NCBI RefSeq assembly: GCF_040807025.1
Contig: NC_090954.1
Span: forward strand, 13,719,501 to 13,783,500
DNA length: 64,000 nt
DNA from: Struthio camelus
Taxonomy: Eukaryota; Chordata; Aves; Struthioniformes; Struthionidae
Reading direction: 5' to 3'
Shown: piece after piece, positions 23,481 through 32,205 of the stretch
How the letters are laid out: each line of letters begins with the position of its first letter
Numbering within the stretch: the first letter of the stretch is position 1
Made by a program: the position numbers and the translations under genes
Notes under the pieces: generated by a model
Database searches by the model: none
Seen by the model: only the letters and a program-made list of their open reading frames with translations
Told to the model about the DNA's origin: nothing

Positions 23481-26464
23481 AACCTGAAAAGATATGAACT
23501 GTAGAGAACTGGCAGAGAAAAAGAGTCTAGTATGAACAGATAAATACATTGAGCAGCTGTCTTTCCTATGACATATTCTCATTTTTTCCTGCTGCCAGAG
23601 AGCACTGATGTTTCTCATTCATTTACTTCTAATTACTGAGATGTTCTTCCACTGATGAGAGCAATGTAATTCAAGAGGCAGATCTTCCTCTCCTCTTTTC
23701 TCAGGGTGTCTCCCCAGCAACTAAATCAAAGACTTGTTAAAATGTCATCTCTCCTTACCCCGCATCATCTCTCCCTATCCCCCAGGCTCTAAGTTCCCTC
23801 CCCAAGCCCTGAACAAAGTCAGTGACAGAAGCAGAAGTAGGAACTGAGCTGCCTGACTGCCAGAACAATGGAGAATGAGATGAGACAGTGCTGGGAGGTC
23901 TAATGCAGGTAGTTGGCAAGGAGCACAAGAGAAGAACAGCTATTGCTAGTATTTGAGGCTGTTGTTTCATAGTGATCTCCTTCCCTGGCCACTGGTACAA
24001 TTGCTCACCTTTACTTATAAAAGAAATAAAAGCCTGCGCTTTACTGAACTGTGCTTACTTCTGCAAAGCAGAATCTCTTTTATTACTCGTGCTATGAGTC
24101 GTGCTATAAGGCACAAGTAAAATGTGGATTGTGCAGATCTCACACACACCAAGTTCTCTCTATCACTAGCTAGAAATAATCCTTGTCATCCCAACTTTGC
24201 TTTCAGAACCAACTAACTTCCTTGTACAAAGCCTTTCTGAAGCAAGACATTGCTGGCTCTGTGTAAATGTGTGAATGCGATCTGGCAAAACAGAGGTGGG
24301 ACCGCTCAGGGAGCGGTCTGGGACACGACTGCACCTTCGTGTCTCTGTGCAGCCACGCTGTATGTAGCAAAGTGCGTAGGTTGGACAGTGCAGTGGTGCC
24401 TGGTAGGAACACATTGATAGAAAAGCTACCAGGAGAGAAAAGTACTTTTGGAACAGGCCAGACAAAATCCTGTCCGGAATAGATCAAAATCTGTGAGTGG
24501 AAAAGTGCAGTAGGACTTAGCTGGGGGTACTTGGTTGATGGAGGAGCAATGCAATAGCCCATGCAGGACAATTTCCGTGCATTGTTCCCCTTGTTTAGCA
24601 AACACATCTCCAGATACCAGCAATACTGTTATCTGACAGGAGTACTTCTCTAAACTCCTTCAATCATTCTTAATGGACAGAACAAGTTTTCATCAAAAAT
24701 ACTCTCCCAGAATGATGTTTGTTTTCAAAATACAGCTCTGTTTGGCTGGTTGCACTGTCTCCATCAGCTGGAGCTAGATAAAAGGGCCAAATGTTTGGCT
24801 GAATGACTGAGTTGTCTTCAGAGAGAAGCAGCTTATGTTCCAGAAGGAAGGCAAAGGAAACAGGTTTGCAATTGTTTGCGTCATGCTTTCTCTTCTCAGT
24901 GTACATTGTGAGGTGGGGAGACAGGTTAGTCAGCAGGTGAGAAGCTCCAAATAGTTTCTGGGGCACCCAAAGAAGACACACAGTGTATCCCCTCTCTCCT
25001 CCATGCAGTCAGAGGTAAGAACTCTGGGTTGGGATCAGTAATGCGAAATGCGGTTGCAGGGTAGGGGAAGGGGATTTCTCATCATCCTGGTTCCATTTCC
25101 AACCTGCAGCCGGGCTAGGTGTTCACTCAGGAGACACTGAGTGCTTCTGTTTGTATATTGTTTGGTTTTAACAGATAGCTGTGTTTTGTTGCAATTGCAT
25201 TGTGACTGAACAACTTGGAGTAGCTCTGGGAAGGATATACATTATTTAATCAGATCAAAATAATAGCATGCATTCATTCTACAAATACCAGCCCCTGTGA
25301 TGGGCCTGTTTGAAGCAAGCCAGCTAAGTAATTCACTTTTTCTTGTCTCATCCATGCTTTACAGGGATGGTGGCTTTCCTGCTAGTTTCCCAGGAGCCAG
25401 AGACACCAAGTCGCAGTTGGTAGATGGGCAGGTAACTGTGGGGGATTGTTTTCAGCCTCAGTCGTTTAGGGCATCTTCAGAATGGGGTAGTCTTTAAGAA
25501 AGCATGGAAAGCTTTCTAGGGAATCTGCCAAGGTCAGACTTCAGTGACATGATTTTGTGTTAAGTGGATGATTTTGATCATTTCTAGTCAATACGATAGA
25601 GTCATTGAAAGGGCAGCCAGTTACTTGGCGGCACTCGGAAAATGCTTAGTTTTCTTGACGTTGTTCCTAGACCTCTATCATTTCTCTAGTATGTCACGAT
25701 TAATAGCATTGCCATACACGCCACTCCTCTGCCATTGTCACAAAAATTCATTGTTCAATCAGGATAGTGCAGTCCTGTAAAAAAACTAGAAGTTACAGCA
25801 CAAATAACTAATGCTACAAAGATGCCAACATCATGAAAATCATTTGTCAAAACTAATGTTTAAGAAGTGATACCAGCAGAAACCAGTTCTGATTTACTGG
25901 TGATTTGCCAACACAGAGACACATGGTATATAGCAGTGCAGAAACTGGAATTCCTTGTTTCTGGAGGAAAAAATCTGTGATTTCAAAATGAATTTGGTTT
26001 TGAAACAAAACAAAAAAATTGATTTTCCGTGTTTAATTTAATGGGGGATGAGGAGAACAGAAGAAAGGAAATGGTTAGGCTCAGTTGAAAGCCTTTCTTT
26101 AGAACCTGCTGTTTTTAATACATAACATATTTCAAATTTTTAAAGGAAAAATGAATTTGCAAATAGCCTCCTTCACCCACATGTCACATTCCTAGAACAG
26201 CACATGGAATAGTTCATTTTCAGGATAGTTCTTGCCTCAGTGGAAGTGTCATCAAGACATGCAGGGTTTCTCAAGAAGTTTTAGTTTCAGTGAAGTAATA
26301 TTTTCTGATCTCAGAACATTCTGCTGTCCTGTTTCAAATCAAGAGCTGTGTCTGTAAGGAGCATGGTGTTCTCTGTAGTTCTGTCCCTAATGTGGGCATC
26401 TATGGCACTGTGAATGCAACATAAGCCATGGTCATTCAGGGCTGTGGCTAATCAGGTCCATAAC

Positions 26465-26485
26465 TGATAACTGATAAACTGATAA
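26465..26485 (+). promoter_or_regulatory. Cluster of three GATA-factor motifs
   Basis: TGATAA occurs at 26465, 26472 and 26480, forming an ACTGATAA-type tandem array about 160 bases upstream of the first coding exon of the second SLC26 gene. GATA factors bind WGATAR (established). Whether this array is used, or is just a short simple repeat, is unknown. It would lie in intron 1 or in a proximal promoter, depending on where transcription starts. Confidence 0.35.
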
Positions 26486-26632
26486 ACTGGCACCGCAGGG
26501 AGGTTTGATTTATCTGAGGCTATTTGCCATCCTCTATTTATCCATGCAATCTGCATGAGCCCAGGTGCTAAGCAAAACACAATATGTACATGAATTTAAT
26601 ACTGCATGGGCATGCCTGCTCTCCTGTCTTAG

Positions 26633-27263
26633 GTCTCCTGGTGCAATGGAGGACGCGTCAAGCCAGAAGTCAGGACAGAGCAAAGACACACTAAGCTCCC
26701 TCACGCCACAAGAGTCTCCTGTCCGTTTTATACATGTCAGATTGGAAGAATATGAGCCCGTGGACCTCAGCAGCCGGGATCTCATCCTAGAGAAAGCCAG
26801 AGAGGTCTGCAAATGCAATCGTCAAACTATCATCAGTTTCTTCTGTCACCTCTTCCCAGTGTTGGATTGGCTTCCCCATTACCATGTCAAGACGCAGTTG
26901 CTTGGGGATGTCATATCTGGGCTGCTGGTGGGGATAGTTGCCATCCCTCAGTCCATCTCGTATTCCCTATTAGCGAACCAGGATCCCATCTATGGAATCT
27001 ACACCAACTTCTTCTGCAATATCATCTACTTTGCTATGGCCACTTCACGCCATAACTTCGTCGGCTCCTTTGGTGTCCTGTGCCTGATGATTGGGCAGTC
27101 TGTGAATCGGCACCTTCAGCTAGCAGGGTACAGTGACGACAACACTGGCTCATTGCTGGTGGGGAACTCCACCTCCCCCACTAATGGGACAGGTGTCTGT
27201 GACAGGAGCTGCTACGCCATCACTGTGGCACTTTCCTTAAGCTTTCTGGTCGGTCTTTACCAG
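26633..27263 (+). CDS. SLC26A2-like exon 2 (13 bases of 5' UTR, residues 1-206)
   Basis: The acceptor TGCTCTCCTGTCTTAG ends at 26632, and the donor GTACAA starts at 27264 in phase 0 after Gln206. The first 45 residues are unlike SLC26A2. Similarity becomes clear at PVLDWLPHYHVKTQLLGDVI. The SLC26 signature region reads PIYGIYTNFFCNIIYFAMAT, followed by SRHNFVGSF. The outer loop carries sequons at Asn174 (NST) and Asn180 (NGT), then Cys185 and Cys189, matching the arrangement in SLC26A2. Confidence 0.93.
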
Positions 27264-29675
27264 GTACAAATATTGACTATTGTGCTGTTTCCTCTCTGTT
27301 CTTTCTTTAGTCTCAGTTCAGACTTGAGTTAACAACAAACCTTGCCTGAAATGACTAGACCCTGACACCCTTGAACTGCAGTGGTTTAGAAAACCCCAAA
27401 CATACGTGACTTTGGGGTTGTACCTTCCCCACATGACAGGCCAGATCCTTGGATGTGTCTGAAACATGCTTAGGATCAGACTTGGCAAGGGAGGGAAGGG
27501 AACTGTGAACCACCGTCCCACCATCCTAGTCCTGGACCTGGGCTGACTCCTGGTATAGTTTAGAGCAGTTTTAGGGCTGCTCTCCAGTTAGGGCAAGCCC
27601 TCTAAGGGCTATGCCATCAGCAGGGACTCCTCTAAAGGCCACGCTCCCTGGAAATGTGTCCACTGCCTGGGCCCAGCTGTCAGTAGCCAACTTCAGCCCC
27701 TTTCACTGGGACAACAAAAATTCACTGCCTCACACTGTTTTAGCCACCAGGTGATACTCATAAGCTGCTTTGATTTAGCTACCCCTTGGACTCTGAGTGT
27801 TAACTGCAGTCTTGTTCCTTGTAAGGAGACAGTCACAGGGACCTTGAAGGCATTTGCAAGGCATTGTATGGCATTTTTAGATAAAGCCAAATCTTCTACG
27901 TCTCTTTAGTTTTCCATATCCTAGACTAGCTACTTGAGATAAAATCCTCTGTCTCACACTGAATGCTCAGCAGACAGAGTAGCCAGACAGGCTGAAGTGG
28001 AAGCAACTGACATAAATCGCTGGTCACCTCTTCCAGCTCTTCTCATGGATGTTAAAGGTATGACTGACTTTCTTTTCAGATCCTGCTGGGGGTTTTACAG
28101 CTGGGCTTTGTGTCTGTCTACCTGTCAGAACCTCTCCTCAGCGGCTTTGTGACCGGCTCCAGCCTCACCATTATCACCTCCCAGATGAAGTATCTCCTGG
28201 GACTGAAAATCCCTCGTCATGAAGGGGTGGGATCCTTCATCTTGACGTGGGTTGACCTTTTCGGATACATCCAGAACACCAACATCTGTGACCTGGTGAC
28301 CAGTCTGATTGCTTTGGCCATCATTGTGCCTGTCAAAGAGATCAATGACCGATATAAAGACAAGATGAAGGCCCCATTCCCTGTAGAGCTGCTGGTGGTC
28401 ATTGTAGCAACAGTGCTATCATACTATTTCAACTTTGAAGAGCGGTACAAGTCTGCTGTTTGCGGGGCCATCCCCACTGGCTTCAGGAAACCCACCTTAC
28501 CAGATACTAAACTGTTTTCCAGCCTGGCAGTTGATGCTCTGCCCATTGCTATTATTGGCTTTGCCATGACCGTCTCCCTGGCAGAAATCTTTGGCAAAAA
28601 GCATGGCTACGCTGTCCGTGCCAATCAAGAGATGGTCGCCATTGGCATGTGCAACTTGATCCCCTCTTTCTTCTACTGCTTTGCCAGCTCTGCAGCCCTG
28701 ACCAAGACTCTGCTGAAGGAGTCCACAGGGACACAGACCCAGATCTCAGGCCTGGTCACCTCCTTGGTGCTGCTGCTAGTGCTGCTGTGGATTGCTCCGC
28801 TCTTTTACTCACTGCAGACATCCATCCTGGGGGTAGTCACCATCATTAACCTGCGGGGCGGCCTGAGGAAGTTCTGCGACACCCCCCAAATGTGGCAGCT
28901 CAGCAAAGTGGACACAGTGGTATGGTGGATGACCATGCTAGCCTCAACGCTGATCACCACAGAGATCGGGCTCCTTGTGGGTGTCTGCTTTGCTCTGCTC
29001 TGCATCATCTTCCGCACGCAGAGACCCAGGGCCACGCTCCTGGGCAAGGTCAGTAATTCAGAAATCTATGAGGACCAATCCACTTACAAGCAGCTCAGCA
29101 GTATTGCCAACATGAAGATATTCCGCTTTGAAGCATCCCTTTACTATGCCAACAAAGATTATTTCAAGACAGTTCTCTATCAGAAAACTGCAGTAAACCC
29201 TACCCTGCTAGCTGCTAAGCATCAAAGGATGGAAGCCCAGGCAAATGCAGACACGGGCCACAGCAAGAGCTTTTTCTGCACCAGATTTCACTGTCTGAAA
29301 CCTGCCAAGAAAAGGGCTGAGCAGTCTCCAGCAGATGTTTGTCCTCCTTCCATAGATATGCACACCTTAATCATTGACTGTGGGGCTATGCAGTTCATAG
29401 ATACTGTGGGTCTCTCTGTGCTGAAGGAGGTGCATCATGACTACAAGGATATTGGTGTCCAGGTGCTCTTGGCCAACTGCAACCCTTCCATCCGTCACCT
29501 GCTTCAGCAGGGAGGCTGGGCTAGCAATACAAACTGTGGAAGCCAGTTGGCTTTCCACAGTGTCCATGATGCAGTGCAGTTTGCTGAAAGGTGGTACCAT
29601 GTGCAGCAGGAGAGCAAGGAGAAAAAGGATGCTCTCCTCGACCCTGAAGACTTGGACTTCCAGGCATCTTTGTAG
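26646..29675 (+). CDS. SLC26A2-like anion transporter, tandem paralogue (joined 26646-27263 and 28080-29675)
   Basis: A complete SLC26 transporter of 737 residues: N-terminal cytosolic segment with a CxC (Cys55 and Cys57), multi-helix membrane domain (about 84-516) and C-terminal STAS domain. It is expected to be an anion exchanger at a cell membrane; the substrate is not known. Its last exon aligns with that of SLC26A2 without a gap over 370 residues, with about 232 identities by hand count. The coding intron falls at the same codon and phase. By eye it is closer to SLC26A2 than to mammalian SLC26A1, though automated annotation might label it 'sulfate transporter-like' or 'SLC26A1-like'. Differences at helix 3 (Asn137, Phe138, Ser141) and at Thr414 set it apart. 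The ATG at 26646 has G at -3 and G at +4. The upstream in-frame ATG at 26565 lies before the splice acceptor. The frame is intact and looks functional. Confidence 0.93.
27264..28079 (+). other. Coding intron of the SLC26A2-like gene
   Basis: An 816-base GT-AG intron, one third the length of the corresponding SLC26A2 intron. The acceptor GACTTTCTTTTCAG is strong. No repeat or internal exon was recognised. Confidence 0.92.
28080..29675 (+). CDS. SLC26A2-like exon 3 (last coding exon, residues 207-737)
   Basis: It opens with [20 protein letters not shown] and ends with TAG at 29673-29675. It includes ASSAALTKT, with Thr414 and Lys415 at the positions equivalent to prestin Ser398 and Arg399. The STAS domain is split by an intervening segment (about 585-630) that is longer than in SLC26A2 and contains a Cys/Lys/Arg-rich patch (CTRFHCLKPAKKR). 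The STAS core is HTLIIDCGAMQFIDTVG (634-650). The tail is acidic (EKKDALLDPEDLDFQASL) and unlike the SLC26A2 tail. The exon is visibly richer in G and C at third codon positions than the SLC26A2 exon. Confidence 0.94.
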   Translation: MLLGVLQLGFVSVYLSEPLLSGFVTGSSLTIITSQMKYLLGLKIPRHEGVGSFILTWVDLFGYIQNTNICDLVTSLIALAIIVPVKEINDRYKDKMKAPFPVELLVVIVATVLSYYFNFEERYKSAVCGAIPTGFRKPTLPDTKLFSSLAVDALPIAIIGFAMTVSLAEIFGKKHGYAVRANQEMVAIGMCNLIPSFFYCFASSAALTKTLLKESTGTQTQISGLVTSLVLLLVLLWIAPLFYSLQTSILGVVTIINLRGGLRKFCDTPQMWQLSKVDTVVWWMTMLASTLITTEIGLLVGVCFALLCIIFRTQRPRATLLGKVSNSEIYEDQSTYKQLSSIANMKIFRFEASLYYANKDYFKTVLYQKTAVNPTLLAAKHQRMEAQANADTGHSKSFFCTRFHCLKPAKKRAEQSPADVCPPSIDMHTLIIDCGAMQFIDTVGLSVLKEVHHDYKDIGVQVLLANCNPSIRHLLQQGGWASNTNCGSQLAFHSVHDAVQFAERWYHVQQESKEKKDALLDPEDLDFQASL

Positions 29676-30006
29676 ATTCATGTGTGAAGAGCGGTTTCTT
29701 TTGGGGATGGGCTTGGTATGTACTTCAGAGCAGTTTTAGTACACTCAGAGAATGCAAAAAAGAATTCAATGAACTCCTGGGAGTGGGCACCGGGTAAAAG
29801 GTTTGAGGAAGGTGTGGATTTCAGAAGAGATTACCAACAGGTAAATAATCTGAGAGGCATTTCAAGATCAGTCCTGCAGATAAAAAGCCTAGATGGCTTT
29901 TAACCCTTCTCCTGCAGAGGCTGACTAGCATAAATGTGCTAGTCAAGACTGGCCATTCCTTGCTGGAAAGCTGCAAAGTGAAAAATTGGAAGTATGGAGG
30001 AGCAGG

Positions 30007-30012
30007 AATAAA
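30007..30012 (+). terminator. Proximal polyadenylation signal candidate
   Basis: AATAAA about 330 bases after the stop codon, followed by a TGCTCTGCATATCTGTCAGG stretch that is moderately T/G-rich. Confidence 0.4.
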
Positions 30013-30953
30013 AATGCTCTGCATATCTGTCAGGGTGGGATAAATCTGCTAGGGGTTAGAAGAGCCGTGGCATAGTCTTCTGCACTGGGACTGCACAGTC
30101 GTCACCTGACTGTCCCAGGGTGAAGTTTGAGAGGGGAAATACAGGCCTTTGATACACCCTGAGTGAGCAAAAGGTGTGCTAGGTATGAGAGAGGGTTACA
30201 GTAAAGGAGATGAGAGAACCGCAGAAAGTAACAGCTGTGTCAGACTGTTGCTCTCAGCACAGATGGATGCTCCTGAGCTGGAAAGGCTTCTGCCTCTCCT
30301 GGCCTGACCTTGAAAATTGCCTCAAAAGGGGTCCCACTTGGCAGGGAGTGCGGGCTGCGCGGCCCTGCTCTTGGACTCGAATTCACCATTCATAGCTATG
30401 GCGTGAGCTGTGTCACCTCCGTCCTCTGAGACACAGGGTCTCCTCTGCTTCAGCGCCGCAGCGCAATTCCTGCCGCTGGCCGACAAAGCCGTGGGACAAC
30501 CCTGATCCAGGCCTGGGCTGGGGAATGGGGGGGGGGGGGTCTAAACTGAGCTCATGCTTCAGGGCGAGCCTGCCTGCTGCTGCACTACGAGCCTGCGCCG
30601 AGGGCAGCTGTGAGAGGCTGGAGCCCAGGGCGCCTGTTGCGGGGGCTGGCCATGGGTGCTGGATTGTGTAATGGAGGAACAGTGGTACTTTTCCCTAATC
30701 CACCAGCTCACCCAGAGGCAGGTTAGCTGGGAGCTGCATCTGCAACCTCTGGCTGCTGACGGAGGCAGGCTTCCTTCATGCCAGTCTTGTGTGCCTACTG
30801 CTCAAAGAAGGATTTTCGGAAAAGGCTGGGACAGCAAGAGAGATTATGCAGCTACATGGGACTTTAGACTTTCACAGGGAACTTTTATACAAAATGCCTC
30901 ACTTCAGTGCCTCTCATCCCCCCTTGTCTATCACGGCTTTTAAAATGAAATAC

Positions 30954-30959
30954 AATAAA
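30954..30959 (+). terminator. Distal polyadenylation signal candidate
   Basis: AATAAA followed 20-40 bases later by TGCCTGGTGTTTGCTTCTCT, a good GT-rich downstream element. This is the best-looking 3' end in the region. Confidence 0.5.
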
Positions 30960-31082
30960 CCTGCTGTCATTTTCTGCCTGGTGTTTGCTTCTCTGGTCCT
31001 GCACGGACACTTGTCTCCTGTGGTCACTGGGGGGCACGAGTGAGCTGTGCTGCAGAGCCTGGAGCCAGCCCTTCCCTCTCCC

Positions 31083-31194
31083 TCTGCTCTGCTCTGCCCG
31101 GTCCCGTCCCTGTCCCCACGCTCCGTCCCGGTCCCTGTGCTCGGTCCCTGTGCCCTATGCCCTGTCGCTGTCCCTGTGCTCTGTGTCCTGCCCG
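31083..31194 (+). repeat. Pyrimidine-rich minisatellite (GTCCCTGTGCTCG-like units)
   Basis: About 110 bases built from variants of CTCTGCTCTGC, GTCCCGTCCCTGTCCC and GGTCCCTGTGCTCG. The three open frames across it all give low-complexity Cys/Pro/Ser peptides, so it is not coding. Confidence 0.7.
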
Positions 31195-32121
31195 TTATGT
31201 GGCATTTCCTTCTAGGTGCTCAGACAGATGATAAGCCTAGTGTCAGTATACTGCCTAAACTAGAAGAATTATGGAAAGAGTGGGGGTAGGGAACCCCTCT
31301 TGTGCTCCAGTCTCTTGGAAATTGCATTGCAGAACAATGTGTATCCTGAGGCAGCTCTGGGTGCCAAGGCTGCAAGGCCACGAAACTGCTGCCTGAGAAG
31401 TGCGGCAATGGGGCGATTACGGTCTGAGCTTGCTCAAACTGGGGCGAGAAGGAGGCCAGTCTGGCAGGTGAGGCTTGGCAACACTCGGGGCTGGGCTTAC
31501 CCTGTCCTGTGGCTGGCCTGTCAGGCCGGAGGGCAGGATCCCTGCCTTAGCTGTGCAGCACAGGGCACCGGGATCGTTTTTAAAAAACACACACTCATTC
31601 CTTCACTTGCCCACATGCATTTCTCATTTGCCACCTTTATTTTGGACTGACTTCTCCCATACATCCATTCTGGAGTCAGGGTGGAGAACAGATCTCAGAC
31701 ACTCATGCATCTCCCAAACACCCTACAGCATAGTGTCTAACAGTGCCTCAGTGGCCACAAAACAAAAGCAACAGCAAAGCATTTTCCTTAAAAGAACCAC
31801 AAAGAACTTTCAGAAAACTGCCCTGAGTTTGTTCAGCCGACAGTTGTGCAAACTGCTTGTGTGGCTCAGGACATTCTGCTTCAGGGGAGGAGAAATGCCT
31901 TCAGCAATGAAATTACAGATTCTCTCTAAATAAAAGGTATCTGAGATCACTTGCTGCTTTTCTTAAGCACTTGTGCTGTAGCTAGTAATGGCTACAGTTT
32001 TCCCGGTGTTTGGCATAAGCTGTGCTATCTTCCAAATGCATGACCCTTCCAGATCATGACTATGGTCAGACATACAGTGCTGCCAGTGAGATCCCTGCTT
32101 AATTCAGCCAGAACCGACATC

Positions 32122-32205
32122 CAGGGATGAGCTCAGGGATGTTGTCCCTGGGATGCAGCAGCTCAGGGATGAGCTCAGGGATGTTGTCCCTGGGATGCAG
32201 CAGCT
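32122..32205 (+). repeat. Perfect 42-bp tandem duplication
   Basis: Copies at 32122-32163 and 32164-32205 are identical in all 42 bases. Each contains the inverted repeat CAGGGA-TGTTG-TCCCTG, which could form a small hairpin. Complete identity implies a recent duplication, and the site may vary in copy number. Confidence 0.95.

Larger units (their letters stand above)
12871..26632. other. Intergenic interval between the two SLC26 genes
   Basis: About 13.8 kb with no open frame that resembles a known protein. It should contain the promoter and any non-coding first exon of the downstream SLC26 gene, but no CpG island marks them. Recognisable content is a 26-bp tandem repeat (16755-16801), an old inverted-repeat-rich element (17285-17560), a TA microsatellite (17719-17762), a 17-base A run (19036-19052), a MIR-like relic (19165-19290), a purine-biased block (22680-23480) and a GATA cluster (26465-26485). 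The distal part of the SLC26A2 3' UTR may also fall here. Confidence 0.55.
29676..30975 (+). other. 3' untranslated region of the SLC26A2-like gene (probable)
   Basis: Non-coding sequence from the stop to the second poly(A) signal. It includes a GC-rich part (30300-30660) and a run of 13 G at 30527-30539. Small open frames here show no homology. The proximal signal at 30007 would give a UTR of about 350 bases and the distal one about 1.3 kb. Confidence 0.5.

Noticed and set aside
26565-26645. Upstream in-frame ATG for the SLC26A2-like gene
   Set aside because: It lies before the acceptor at 26631-26632, and the added 27 residues have no counterpart in the family.
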